This document shows positions 32,885 through 42,031 of a stretch of DNA of 64,000 nt, in pieces. This DNA is from Burkholderia sp. IMCC1007 (GTDB lineage Bacteria > Pseudomonadota > Gammaproteobacteria > Burkholderiales > Burkholderiaceae), in NCBI RefSeq assembly GCF_027257875.1, contig NZ_JAPVQY010000007.1, positions 1 to 64,000 of the forward strand. The letters are read 5' to 3'. The first letter of the stretch is position 1. Each line of letters starts with the position of its first letter. The position numbers and the translations under genes are program-made. The notes beneath the pieces are model-generated. The model worked only from the letters and a program-made list of their open reading frames with translations, did no database searches and had not been told where the DNA came from.

Positions 32885-35089
32885 TCAGAACGACACCGTC
32901 GTCGTCAGCGTGACGAGCCGCGGCTCGCCGACCGCGATGATCAGGTTGCTGTTGCTCGACGGATAGTAGGTCTTGTCGAGCAGGTTCTTCACGTTCAGCT
33001 GGATGCGCGTCGGGAACTTGCCGATCGTCGTTTCGTAGGCCGCGAACGCATCGACGGTCACGTAGCCGGGCAGCGTGAAGCTGTTCGCGGCGTCGCCGGG
33101 CCGTGCGCCGACGAGCCGCGCACCGCCGCCGAAGCGCCAGCGTCCGGGCAGGTTCGCGATGGCCGTGTCGTACACCGCGAACAGGCTGCCGGTGTGGCGC
33201 GCGACGTTGGCGAGCGGCGTGTTGCTGTCGCGGTCGTTCGCGTTCGTGTACGCATAGCTGCCGATCAGGCTCAGGTGGCGCGTGATCTGCCCTGCAACAT
33301 CGAGTTCGATCCCGCGCGAGCGCGCGGTGCCGATCGTCGACGTGATGTCGCCGACGGTCACGGCGACGTTGCGCTTGTCGATCTGGTACGCGGCGAGCGT
33401 GCCGGTGATGCCGGGCTTCACGCTGAACTTCAGGCCGGCTTCGAGCACGCGGCCGAATTCCGGCGCGAGCGGCGACGTGACATTCGACGCGACGTTCGTC
33501 TTGAACGAGCGGCTCACGTTCGCATACGCGGTGAGCGACGGCGTGAGCGCATACGCGAGCCCAAACTGCGGCAGCCACACGTTGCCGTGCGAGCGGTCGG
33601 CGAACACGAATGGCCGGCCCATCCCCGATTCCTGCTGCCAGTCTTCCCAGCGCAGCCCGGCGACCGCGGTCAGCCGGTCGGTGAGCTTCACCGAGTCCTG
33701 CACGATCAGCGAGTACGTGTGCACCTTCGAAAGCGAATCGCTTTGCTTCGCACTCGCCGTGCCGCCCGGTGCGAGCAGGCCGTAGACGGGATCGTACAGA
33801 TCGAAGCCCTTCGTCGCGGCGCCGCGGATCGTGTCGCCGCGGAAGCTGCGCTGCCGTTCGTACTCGCCGCCGACGTACAGCGCATGGTTCATCCCCGCGA
33901 GCGTCAGGTTGCCGAGCAGGCCGAGCGTCGCGATCTGGTCGGAGTCGTTGCGCCCGAGGTTCGCGTCGGACGAGCGCGACAGCGCGCCAGTCGTACTGTT
34001 GAAGGCGGTCGCGCGCGTGATGTACTGATCGTAGCGGTCGCGGCCCCAGCCGTAGGTCGCGCGCATGCGCCACGCATCGGAGAAGCGGTGCTCGATGCGT
34101 GCGCGCAGCGTTTCCTGGATCCCGCTGCTTTGCGCCCACGCTTCCTCGTAGCGGCGATAGCGCAGTGTGTCGTCGGGGCGGCCGTTCACGAGCACGGTGC
34201 CGCGATCGAACGGCGTCGTGTAGTCGACGTACTGGTAGCTGACGTCGATCGACGTGTTCGCGTCGTGCCACGACAGCGCGGGCGCGATCAGCGCGTCGCG
34301 TTCGCGGCCGAAGCTGCGCCAGTAGCGGCTCGTGTCGTATTCGCCGGTGAGCCGGAACGCGAGCGTGCCGCCCGCGACCTGGCCCGGCTTGCCGAGCGGG
34401 CCCGTCAGGTCGAACTGCGCGCTGCCGCCGCCGTGGCTCGTGCGCGACGCCGAGACCGAACCGCCGAACGCGTCTTCCGGCTTGCGCGTGACGAGATTGA
34501 TCACGCCGCCCGGATCCTGCATCCCGTATAGCAGCGAAGCCGGGCCCTTCAGCACTTCGACGCGGTCGATCGTCGCGAGATAGCTGTGCAGCACCGGCGT
34601 GCGCACGCCGTCGACCAGCACGGAGCCGTCGTTGTTCGAGCCGAAGCCGCGCTTGATGAACGCGTCGCGCGTGCCGCCGAGCGTGTTGGTCTGCGTGACG
34701 CCGCTGATGTTGCCGAGCACGTCGTCGAGCGAGCGCGCCTGCTGGTCCTGCATCACGCTGCTGCTGACCACCGCGACCGATTGCGGAATGTCCTTGATCG
34801 CTCGTTCGTCGCCGCCGGCGACGCTGCTGGTGCGCGGCTGATAGCCGACGGTCGGGTCCGCGGTCGCCGACGCGCTGACGCTGATCGCCGGCAGTTCGCG
34901 CTCGATGGGCGGCAGTGCTGGCGTGGATGCGGGCGTGGCCGATGCTGCCGCCGCGTCAGCGGCGGTGGACGCGCGATCGTCGGCGGCAGCATGCGCGCCG
35001 CTTGCGACGCAAAGGGTGATCAGGGCAGGCAGGCTCGTGCGCCACGGACGCAAGGTCCGGGCGCGGCGGGGCAGTCGACGGGATGGCAT
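32885..35089 (-). CDS. TonB-dependent siderophore receptor
   Basis: A 734-residue outer-membrane receptor for a ferric siderophore. It has a signal peptide (residues about 1-36) and an Ala-rich spacer. The plug domain follows (about 75-200: DIPQSVAVVSSSVMQDQQARSLDDVLGNISG, FIKRGFGSNNDGSVLVDG, VEVLKGPASLLYGMQDPGGVINLVTRKP), then a 22-strand barrel ending VSF with the terminal Phe. No N-terminal signalling domain for an anti-sigma partner is seen, so Fur is the likely control. A Fur-box-like sequence lies 80-100 bases upstream. No siderophore synthesis or uptake genes are adjacent, so it may use a foreign siderophore. The ligand is unknown. Confidence 0.9.
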   Translation of the reverse strand: MPSRRLPRRARTLRPWRTSLPALITLCVASGAHAAADDRASTAADAAAASATPASTPALPPIERELPAISVSASATADPTVGYQPRTSSVAGGDERAIKDIPQSVAVVSSSVMQDQQARSLDDVLGNISGVTQTNTLGGTRDAFIKRGFGSNNDGSVLVDGVRTPVLHSYLATIDRVEVLKGPASLLYGMQDPGGVINLVTRKPEDAFGGSVSASRTSHGGGSAQFDLTGPLGKPGQVAGGTLAFRLTGEYDTSRYWRSFGRERDALIAPALSWHDANTSIDVSYQYVDYTTPFDRGTVLVNGRPDDTLRYRRYEEAWAQSSGIQETLRARIEHRFSDAWRMRATYGWGRDRYDQYITRATAFNSTTGALSRSSDANLGRNDSDQIATLGLLGNLTLAGMNHALYVGGEYERQRSFRGDTIRGAATKGFDLYDPVYGLLAPGGTASAKQSDSLSKVHTYSLIVQDSVKLTDRLTAVAGLRWEDWQQESGMGRPFVFADRSHGNVWLPQFGLAYALTPSLTAYANVSRSFKTNVASNVTSPLAPEFGRVLEAGLKFSVKPGITGTLAAYQIDKRNVAVTVGDITSTIGTARSRGIELDVAGQITRHLSLIGSYAYTNANDRDSNTPLANVARHTGSLFAVYDTAIANLPGRWRFGGGARLVGARPGDAANSFTLPGYVTVDAFAAYETTIGKFPTRIQLNVKNLLDKTYYPSSNSNLIIAVGEPRLVTLTTTVSF

Positions 35090-35507
35090 GAATCGGTGAG
35101 TGACGGAGTGCTAAGAGTCTGGTCGCGGGCCGCAGCGGTTTCGCCATGGCAGGGTCCGGATGATATATTTAATGAGAATCATTTGCAATTGTAATAAGGC
35201 GTGATCCGGAACGCGGGCGGCGATTTGCCGGGGCCGCGTCGGTCTGCTACCGTAGCGCCCAAAATCAGAAGCAGTGAAATTCAATGAGAGCCGGGGGCCG
35301 CACCATGTCATCTACCTGTCCCGTCGCGTGCAGCGCGACGCCGCGCACCGCAGCCGACCATGCGGGTGGTGAAGTGATCGCAGCCGTATTCCACGATTCG
35401 AACGAATAAAGCCACGCGTCGCGCGTGCATGTCGCGCTGCGTCGGGCAGCCGGCGCAGCGTCGCCTTCAATCACTTCAACCACCACGTTTTGACGGGAGA
35501 CCACCCC
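35090..35507. other. Intergenic region between the receptor and a small exported protein
   Basis: The left part holds an AT-rich promoter area with the Fur box. A 41-codon open frame (35284-35409, ATG to TAA) is present but has no good ribosome site and no recognisable content. The remainder shows nothing further except the leader of the downstream gene, with CGGGAGA before the ATG at 35508. Confidence 0.4.
35168..35186 (-). promoter_or_regulatory. Fur box upstream of the siderophore receptor
   Basis: TTTAATGAGAATCATTTGC matches the 19-bp consensus GATAATGATAATCATTATC at 14 positions, including the central AATGANAATCATT. It is about 80 bases upstream of the receptor start in an AT-rich stretch, the right place for iron repression. 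Confidence 0.7.
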
Positions 35508-35954
35508 ATGAAAAAGATTTCCGCGCCGTTTGCGGCGGCCGCGCTCGCGGCATGTGCGATGCTGGCCGGGGTTCAGCAGCGCGTTCATGCCGCGCCGGCG
35601 GCCGAGCCCGCGATCGATGCGCACTACGCGTCCGTGATCGAGGCCTACACGCGGGACATGAACACCGCGAAGACGAAATACGACGGCAAGCGCCTCGCAT
35701 TCGTCGGCGCGCTGATCCGGATGGGCAGCGACCCGGGCGGCACGTACTTCGGTGCGGTGGCGACCGACGGCGCGCTGTTCGACACGGACTTCGACGTGAC
35801 CGACCAGGAGGCGCTGAAGCCGAAATTCCCCGGCGGCGAGATCAAGCCGTTCACGGCATCCGCGAATTTCCGCTTCAGTTGCTTGAACGACGGCTATATC
35901 GACGCGCCGGTGCTGCCGGCGTTGAAGCTCGTGCATTGCCGGCTCGCCGATTGA
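35508..35954 (+). CDS. Small exported protein, possible OB-fold (unknown)
   Basis: A 148-residue protein with a signal peptide (residues 1-29, ending VHA). The mature part (YASVIEAYTRDMNTAKTKYDGKRLAFVGALIRMG) faintly resembles the tRNA_anti-like/OB-fold proteins that start with a helix and a KYKGKR...VTG strand, but this is weak. Two cysteines near the C-terminus (RFSCLND, LVHCRLAD) could form a disulfide. It is not a lipoprotein. It stands between convergent or unrelated genes, so context gives no role. CGGGAGA lies 9 bases upstream of the ATG. Confidence 0.65.
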   Translation: MKKISAPFAAAALAACAMLAGVQQRVHAAPAAEPAIDAHYASVIEAYTRDMNTAKTKYDGKRLAFVGALIRMGSDPGGTYFGAVATDGALFDTDFDVTDQEALKPKFPGGEIKPFTASANFRFSCLNDGYIDAPVLPALKLVHCRLAD

Positions 35955-35974
35955 CGTAGCGCCGTGGCCGGCGC

Positions 35975-37072
35975 TCAGAACTTCTGCTGGATGCCGGCCA
36001 TCACGCCGAGCTGGTTCATCCCGGTGCCGACCGTCCCGCCGGCGGCGACCGCGTTCGCAGCCAGCTTGCTGTTGAACATGTAGCCCACCGACGTATAGAC
36101 GGTCGTCCGCTTCGACAGGAAGTAGTTCGCGCGGCCGACGAGCAGCGTGCCGTTCGAGCCTTCGCTGTTCTCGCGGCGCTGCAGGTAGCGCACGCCCTGA
36201 AGGTCGAGCGCGAGGTACGGCGTCGCGTAATACGTGCCGCCGGCGAACATGATGTCGGCCTGCAGGTGTTCGGCCGCGGCGAGGTTGCGGCGGATCCACC
36301 CGGCGCCCAGTTTCGCGGGGCCGATCTTCACGTAGCCGGCGACGATGTCGCGCGTGTCGGTGTAGGCCGGATTGTTCAGCGGCGCGAGCGCACCGCTACC
36401 GCCGCGCATCACGTCGTGCGACGCGGCGAGCCCGAAATTGCTCGCGTCGTACGCGATCATCGCCGTGTATTGGCGGCACGCGACGAAGTCGCCCGCCACC
36501 TGGCCCGCGCAACCCGTGGCCGACGGTCCTGCCGGCCCCGCCGCGTCGCGGCCGAAGCTGTACGTCGCGCCGAGCGTCAAGCCGTGGAACGTGCCCTTGT
36601 AGCCGATCGCATTGTCGCTGCGCGCATTCGGCAGGTACGAGTCGAAATCCGCCATCGAATGAAGCGACGGGCCGATCACGTCGGCGTTGGTCAGCACGAT
36701 CATCGACATGTTCATCTGGCGGCCGAGGGTCAGCGCGCCGAACGGGCTGTTCACGCCCACATTCGCCTGCCGCCCGAACAGACGCCCGCCGTAGTTCAGC
36801 GCGCCGCTGCCGGGCTGGAAGCCGTTCTCGAGCACGAAGAAGGCCTGGTAGCCGCCGCCGAGATCCTCCGTGCCTTTCACGCCCCAGCGTGACGGCACTT
36901 CGCCGGTCAGCGTCGGCATCCCGGTGAACGACCCGCCGTGTGCGGCGTTGTTGTAGTAGGACACGCCGGTGTCGATGATCCCGTACAGCGTGACGCTGCT
37001 TTGTGCGCAAGCAGGGCCGGCCAGGGCCAGCGTCAGCGCCGTCGAGCATGCGACGCCCAGTTTCTTTTTCAT
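35975..37072 (-). CDS. Porin of the aromatic-demethylation cluster
   Basis: A 365-residue outer-membrane porin. It has a signal peptide (MKKKLG... ending PACA), QSSVTLYGIIDTGVSYYN, SRWGVKGTEDLGGGYQAFFVLENGF and a C-terminal IQQKF. The start at 37072 was chosen over 37084 because of the basic MKKK signal start. It lies 117 bases downstream of the aromatic-acid transporter on the same strand, as in Acinetobacter, where a porin accompanies vanAB and vanK. It may therefore let methoxylated aromatics through the outer membrane. That role is inferred from position. Confidence 0.88.
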   Translation of the reverse strand: MKKKLGVACSTALTLALAGPACAQSSVTLYGIIDTGVSYYNNAAHGGSFTGMPTLTGEVPSRWGVKGTEDLGGGYQAFFVLENGFQPGSGALNYGGRLFGRQANVGVNSPFGALTLGRQMNMSMIVLTNADVIGPSLHSMADFDSYLPNARSDNAIGYKGTFHGLTLGATYSFGRDAAGPAGPSATGCAGQVAGDFVACRQYTAMIAYDASNFGLAASHDVMRGGSGALAPLNNPAYTDTRDIVAGYVKIGPAKLGAGWIRRNLAAAEHLQADIMFAGGTYYATPYLALDLQGVRYLQRRENSEGSNGTLLVGRANYFLSKRTTVYTSVGYMFNSKLAANAVAAGGTVGTGMNQLGVMAGIQQKF

Positions 37073-37189
37073 TGCCGTCTCCAAACAGTGTATGTAGACA
37101 TGCTTATCGATTTTTTATCGTGCCACCCGGTGACGCCGGAGTGACGCCGGGGCGCCGACGGGTGTCGGCGAGACCACGGCCGCCGTGCG

Positions 37190-38533
37190 TTACGACATGG
37201 CCGGATCGCGTTGCGCGCGCAACGCGCGGGTGGGCCCGGCGGCCACGGCGACGGCGATCGCCGCACCGGCCATCGGCACGAGGAACGCGAGATACAGATG
37301 CGACACGGACCAGCCGTCGTCCAGCAGCGCGCCGACCGTCATCGGCGACAGGATCGCGCCGAGGCGGCCGATGCCGACCGCGAGGCCGATGCCGGTCGTG
37401 CGGATTTCGGCGGGATAGGGTGTCGGCGACAGCGCATACATGCCGGCCACGCACGCGTTGATGACGGCGCCGAGAAATACCCCGGCCGTCAACCCGATGC
37501 CGAGCGAACCGGTATTCGCGCCGAACACGACCATCAGTGCGCCGCCCAGCAGCAGCGAGGCGCCGAGCAGGTTGCGCAGGCCGATGCGGGTCGACAGCAG
37601 GCTGAACAGCGACGCGCCCGCGATGCCGCCGAGATTGAGCAGCACGCCGCCGGTCACGCCCTGCGATGCCGACAGTCCGGCCTGGACCAGCAGTTTCGGT
37701 GTCCAGCTCACGACGAAATAGAAGCTGCCCATCACGAGAAAGAACGCGATCCACAGCGCGATCGCGCGGCGCGTGAGCGGCGGGCGCAGCACCGCCGTCC
37801 AGCTCGACGCGGGCGCTGCGGCGTCGCTGGACGATGCAACGGCCGGCAGCACGTCGATCGGTGCGCGTTTCATCCTGGCGAGGATGCGGTTGATTTTCCG
37901 CAGCGCGTCGTGCGGGCGTTTCGCGAGCAGGAAGTCGAGCGATTCCGGCAGCAGCGCGAGCACCATCGGGATCGCCACCAAGGTGAGGATGCCGCCGAAC
38001 GCGAACACGCTGCGCCATCCCCATGTCGACAGCAGGTAGCCGGCCACGACGCCGCCCGCGGTGGCGCCGATCGCATAGCCGGTCGACTGCATGCCGATCG
38101 CGGCGCTGCGCCATTTGTTCGATGCGTACTCGCCGCTGATGACGGTCAGGCTCGCGAGCATCCCGCCGATGCCGAGCCCCGTGTACGCCCGCGCGACGGC
38201 GAGCTGCAGCGTGCTATGCGTGGCGGCGCACGCGAGCATTCCGGTCGAGATCAGGACGAGGCAGAGCAGGATGATCCTGCGGCGGCCGACGCGGTCGGCA
38301 AGCGGGGCGATCAGCACCGAGCCGATGCCCATGCCGGCGAGGCCGGCACTGAGCAGCAGGCCGATTTCCTTGCCGCTCAGTTTCCACTCGGCCGCCAGAT
38401 GCGGCGCGGCAAACGCGATGGCCAGCACATCGAAACCGTCGAGCATGTTCAGCACGACGCAGGCGGTCACCGCCATCGTCTGGAACGCACTCATCGGGGA
38501 CACGTCAATCGTATTGCGGATATTTGCACTCAC
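37190..38533 (-). CDS. Aromatic acid:H+ symporter (AAHS family, VanK/PcaK-like)
   Basis: A 447-residue MFS permease with 12 helices. The helix-1 signature DGFDVLAIAFAAP with its acidic residues is diagnostic of the AAHS family (PcaK, BenK, VanK). The helix 2-3 loop has LADRVGRRRII. The middle loop (about 205-240) is hydrophilic. It follows the second Rieske oxygenase on the same strand with a gap of 155 bases and very likely imports vanillate or a related methoxybenzoate for the cluster. Confidence 0.88.
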   Translation of the reverse strand: MSANIRNTIDVSPMSAFQTMAVTACVVLNMLDGFDVLAIAFAAPHLAAEWKLSGKEIGLLLSAGLAGMGIGSVLIAPLADRVGRRRIILLCLVLISTGMLACAATHSTLQLAVARAYTGLGIGGMLASLTVISGEYASNKWRSAAIGMQSTGYAIGATAGGVVAGYLLSTWGWRSVFAFGGILTLVAIPMVLALLPESLDFLLAKRPHDALRKINRILARMKRAPIDVLPAVASSSDAAAPASSWTAVLRPPLTRRAIALWIAFFLVMGSFYFVVSWTPKLLVQAGLSASQGVTGGVLLNLGGIAGASLFSLLSTRIGLRNLLGASLLLGGALMVVFGANTGSLGIGLTAGVFLGAVINACVAGMYALSPTPYPAEIRTTGIGLAVGIGRLGAILSPMTVGALLDDGWSVSHLYLAFLVPMAGAAIAVAVAAGPTRALRAQRDPAMS

Positions 38534-38688
38534 GTCAAAGACCCTTTATTAAAATAGTATGACTAATTAAACGGAGTTGAATCGAAGCCGGCGGTGTCGA
38601 ACGGATGAAAGATTGAGGATGGATGGGCGGCCGCGATGCCGGACGCTGTCCGCGGCCGTTGCCGGTTATGCGCGCGCCGGCGCGACGC

Positions 38689-39750
38689 TTACGCGGGTTC
38701 GGTTTGCTGCAGAAGGCGCTCGATCACGCGCCGCGCGCGATTCGGGCCCGCGTCGACATGGATGTCGATCTGCCGGCCGCCTGGAAACCGCAGCTGGTTC
38801 CGGTATTGCGCTTCGATCACGGTCTTGTCCTCGTCGAACGTCGCGGCCGATTGCTCGATGACCGTTTGCGCGACACGCTCGACGTCGTGCTGTGGATTGG
38901 TCGCAACGGTCCAGAAGTAGTGCGTGGTCGCGTCGGTCTCGGGCGTGATGCCGTGAAAGCCGCGCATGTGGAAGCCGCCGCGCGACGGATCGAGCAGGTC
39001 GCCGGTGCCGGCGTCCATCGCGCCCGTCCAGATCCGGATATGCGACACGTGGAATTCGATCTCCTGCCAGCGATCGACGCGACCGGCGAACGGCCATGCG
39101 GCCGTATAGGTTGGCGGCGGTTCGGAGTCGGGCATCCGGCGGATCAGCGATACCGTGTCGCCGTCGCCACTGACGCGGGTGTCCGCGCCCATGTGCAGCG
39201 GCGCGTTGCCGCCGATCGTTTTCAGATGCACATAGCCGAGATGGCTCAGGTCCATCAGGTTGTCGTGAATGAGCTGATACGGCGCGTCGTAGTGGTAGCG
39301 GCCGCCGCCGAAGCGATAGTTCGGGTCCGTGTGGAACGGGTAGCGCGGCGGCGCGCAGGTGGGTTGCGCGTGCGGATCGGCGCCGATCCAGATCCACACG
39401 ATGGCGTCCTGCTCCTGCACCGGATACGACGCCACGCATGCCTTTGCAGGAATCCGGTCCTGGCCGGGAATCTCGACACAGGCGCCGTCGCGGTTGAACA
39501 GCAGCCCGTGATAGCCGCAGCGCAGGCCGCGCGGTTCGAGCGAGCCGCACGACAGCGGCAGCGACTTGTGGCAGCAGCGATCCTCCAGCGCGCCGATTGC
39601 GCCGGACGGCAGCCGGAACAGCACGATCGGCCGGCCGAGCAGCGTGCGCGCGACGGGTGTTTCGGTCAGTTCGGATGAAAGTGCCGCGACCCACCATCGG
39701 TCGACCGGAAACTTAGTAGTGTTGATGAGTGAGCCGGCGTGTTGTTCCAT
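38689..39750 (-). CDS. Rieske oxygenase, second VanA-type subunit
   Basis: A 353-residue terminal oxygenase of the vanillate O-demethylase type. Rieske [2Fe-2S] ligands are C59 and H61 (RCCHKS) and C78 and H81 (RCGYHG). The mononuclear iron site is in DNLMDLSHLGYVH (H170, H175). It is clearly paralogous to the VanA encoded two genes upstream but diverged, so it may accept another methoxylated or hydroxylated aromatic acid. No second reductase is present, so it presumably uses the shared one, 48 bases upstream. A short tail follows the last conserved block. Confidence 0.88.
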   Translation of the reverse strand: MEQHAGSLINTTKFPVDRWWVAALSSELTETPVARTLLGRPIVLFRLPSGAIGALEDRCCHKSLPLSCGSLEPRGLRCGYHGLLFNRDGACVEIPGQDRIPAKACVASYPVQEQDAIVWIWIGADPHAQPTCAPPRYPFHTDPNYRFGGGRYHYDAPYQLIHDNLMDLSHLGYVHLKTIGGNAPLHMGADTRVSGDGDTVSLIRRMPDSEPPPTYTAAWPFAGRVDRWQEIEFHVSHIRIWTGAMDAGTGDLLDPSRGGFHMRGFHGITPETDATTHYFWTVATNPQHDVERVAQTVIEQSAATFDEDKTVIEAQYRNQLRFPGGRQIDIHVDAGPNRARRVIERLLQQTEPA

Positions 39751-39798
39751 TGTTCGTCTCCAATATCGTGTTGTGCCGCCGCGCGTCGAGCGGCCTGT

Positions 39799-40764
39799 CT
39801 ACAGGTCGAGTACCAGCATGTCGGTTCTGGATCGCGAGCAGCAGGGCATGAACTGGTCGCCGGCCGCTTTTTCTTCGTCGGTCAGATACGAATCGCGATG
39901 ATCGGGCTCGCCTTGCAGCACGCGCGTCATGCACGTGCCGCATACGCCTTGCTCGCACGACGTCAGCACGTCGACGCCGTTTGCGGCCAGTGCCGCGACG
40001 ACGGTGCATGCGGCAGGCACGTCGATCACCTGGCCGCTGCTCGCGATGCGAACCTGGAACGCGCGATCGGTGTCGGACGATTCGACCGCGCCGCCGAAGA
40101 ATTCGTAGTGCAGCCGCTCGTCGGCCCAGTTGCGTGCGCGGGCTTCGGCCAGCACCGCATCCATGAAGCCGCGCGGGCCGCACACGTACAGATGCGTGCC
40201 AGCCGGCGCCGCGGCGAGCACGGCGGCGAGGTCGAAGCGTTGCGCGGGGTTGCCGTCGTCGACGTGGAAGTGGGCGCGATCGCGGAACCCGGCGGCGTTG
40301 ATCCGTTCGACGAACGCCATGCGATCGGTCGAGCGCGCGCAGTAATGCAGGTCGAACGCGATGCCGGACGAAAACAGCCGTTCCGCCATGCACAGAATCG
40401 GCGTGATGCCGATCCCGCCCGCGAGCAGCAGGTGATGCGGCACGTTCGGTGCGAGCGGGAAGTGGTTGCGCGGCATCCCGATCTTCACGGTATCGCCTTG
40501 CCGGACTTCGTCGTGAATGGCGCGCGAGCCGCCGCGCCCGTCGGCATCGCGCAGCACCGCGATCTGATAGCGGTCGCCGTGTTCGGGGTGATTGCACAGC
40601 GAGTACTGGCGCACGAGCCCGCCCGGCAAGTGCACGTCGATATGGGCGCCCGCATCGAAGCGCGGCAGCGGCGAACCGTCTTCGCTGACGAATTCGAATC
40701 CGCAGATGTCGCGCGCTTCCTGCCACTTGCGGGCGACCCGGACGGTCAACGTCGCGGTGCTCAT
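39799..40764 (-). CDS. vanB: Vanillate demethylase reductase VanB-like
   Basis: A 321-residue iron-sulfur flavoprotein of the phthalate dioxygenase reductase class. The order is a flavin domain (RQYSLCN, 53-59), an NAD domain (LLAGGIGITP, 113-122; YVCGPRGFM) and a C-terminal plant-type [2Fe-2S] domain (CEQGVCGTC, then MPCCS). It passes electrons from NADH to the Rieske oxygenases. It overlaps the upstream oxygenase gene by 4 bases and precedes the second oxygenase by 48 bases. This gives one reductase for two oxygenases. Confidence 0.9.
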   Translation of the reverse strand: MSTATLTVRVARKWQEARDICGFEFVSEDGSPLPRFDAGAHIDVHLPGGLVRQYSLCNHPEHGDRYQIAVLRDADGRGGSRAIHDEVRQGDTVKIGMPRNHFPLAPNVPHHLLLAGGIGITPILCMAERLFSSGIAFDLHYCARSTDRMAFVERINAAGFRDRAHFHVDDGNPAQRFDLAAVLAAAPAGTHLYVCGPRGFMDAVLAEARARNWADERLHYEFFGGAVESSDTDRAFQVRIASSGQVIDVPAACTVVAALAANGVDVLTSCEQGVCGTCMTRVLQGEPDHRDSYLTDEEKAAGDQFMPCCSRSRTDMLVLDL

Positions 40765-41840
40765 GATGCCTCCCTCACCGGCGTGACCGGAATCACGGGC
40801 CGTTGCGGGCTCGACGCGCGTTCGGCGGCGAGCAGCCGGTCGATCACCTTGCGCGACAGCACGCCGCCGGCGTCGATGTTGAGCTTCAGCAGCGTGCGAT
40901 CGGGCCAATGCTCGAGATTGCGCTGCTGGCGCTCGAGCATCTCGAGATCCTCGGCGAAGATCTTGCCCTGGCCTTCGCGGATCTCGGCGGTCAGCGCGGG
41001 ATCGTCGGGCCGGAAGTTGCGCGCCATCCCCCAGAAGTACCAGATCGACGTGTCGGTCTCGGGCGTGATGAAGTCGACCACGATCGACGACGCTTTCCTG
41101 TTCGCCGGCGCATCGTACCCGCCGTGGCCCGCATGCGCGACGCCGACTTCGATCATCACGTGGCTCGGCGGCGTGAAGCGACAGATCTGCCAGCGATCGA
41201 CCGGCACGTCGTCGGCGAGGCCGTTGCCGCGCAGCGCCATCTGCCAGAACGGCGGCGGCATCACGTTCTGCATGAAGCGGCTCGTGACGACTTCGTCGCC
41301 GTTGGCGGTCGTCTTCGGCGGCGCTTCGTCGATTTCCTTCTGGCCGATGCTCGACGCATGCACGTAGGTCTCGTGCGTGAGGTCCATCAGGTTGTCGATC
41401 ATCAGCCGGTAGTCGCAGCGGATGTGATACAGCCCGCCGCCGTGCGCCCAGGCCGGATCCTCGGCCCACGCCAGCGCGGGCAGCTTCGCGGGATCGGCTT
41501 CGGACGCATCGCCGGGCCACACCCAGATGAATCCGTATCGTTCCACCACCGGAAAGCTGCGAATCGGCGGAAACCCGCCGACGCGCTGGCCCGGCATGCC
41601 GGCCGTCTTGCCGTTGCAGCCCATTTCGAGACCGTGATAGCCGCACACGAGCACGCCGTCGCGCACGAACCCGAGCGACAGCGGCGCGCCGCGGTGCGGG
41701 CAGAAGTCCTCGAGCGCGGCCACCTGGCCGTCGGCCGCGCGATACAACACCATCGATTCGTTGCAGATCTTGCGGCCCAACGGCTTGCCGTCGATTTCGT
41801 CGGGCGTGGCCGCCACATACCAAGCGTTCTTGAGAAACAC
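40761..41840 (-). CDS. vanA: Vanillate O-demethylase oxygenase subunit VanA
   Basis: A 359-residue Rieske oxygenase that should convert vanillate to protocatechuate and formaldehyde. Rieske ligands are C47 and H49 (CPHRGAPLS) and C66 and H69 (VCGYHG). The iron site is in DNLMDLTHETYVH. The start is GTG at 41840 (giving FLKNAWYVAATPDE, the family's usual opening), with AAGGAG 8 bases upstream; a longer frame to 41981 crosses the operator. It is the first gene of the demethylation operon and divergent from the MarR regulator. Vanillate is the best substrate guess, but other methoxybenzoates are possible. Confidence 0.88.
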   Translation of the reverse strand: MFLKNAWYVAATPDEIDGKPLGRKICNESMVLYRAADGQVAALEDFCPHRGAPLSLGFVRDGVLVCGYHGLEMGCNGKTAGMPGQRVGGFPPIRSFPVVERYGFIWVWPGDASEADPAKLPALAWAEDPAWAHGGGLYHIRCDYRLMIDNLMDLTHETYVHASSIGQKEIDEAPPKTTANGDEVVTSRFMQNVMPPPFWQMALRGNGLADDVPVDRWQICRFTPPSHVMIEVGVAHAGHGGYDAPANRKASSIVVDFITPETDTSIWYFWGMARNFRPDDPALTAEIREGQGKIFAEDLEMLERQQRNLEHWPDRTLLKLNIDAGGVLSRKVIDRLLAAERASSPQRPVIPVTPVREAS

Positions 41841-41889
41841 GTTCGTCGTCTCCTTGAGGTTGGCGCTGCGGCGCCTCTTCATTCCGTGT

Positions 41890-41906
41890 ACTGAATGAGA
41901 TTCAGT
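41890..41906. promoter_or_regulatory. Candidate MarR operator ACTGAAT-GAG-ATTCAGT
   Basis: A perfect 7-bp inverted repeat with a 3-base spacer, extended by GTGT/GTAC flanks, lies 50 bases upstream of vanA and 126 bases upstream of the MarR gene. A 17-bp palindrome in a divergent gap is the typical MarR dimer site. GGTATACTGG nearby (41940s) may be a -10. Confidence 0.65.
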
Positions 41907-42031
41907 GTACTCATCGAGATTGGCGTGGGCAAGCCGGGCGGTATACTGGTTTTCCCGGGAAATGGCGCGAGGCAGCGCCATGCCGTCGGCGCACGCAACC
42001 GGCGTGCGCGGCCTATGTCATCGACTCATTC

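Noticed and set aside
35284-35409. 41-codon ORF upstream of the small exported protein
   Set aside because: No ribosome site, no hydrophobic or conserved-looking pattern; kept only as a note in the intergenic entry.
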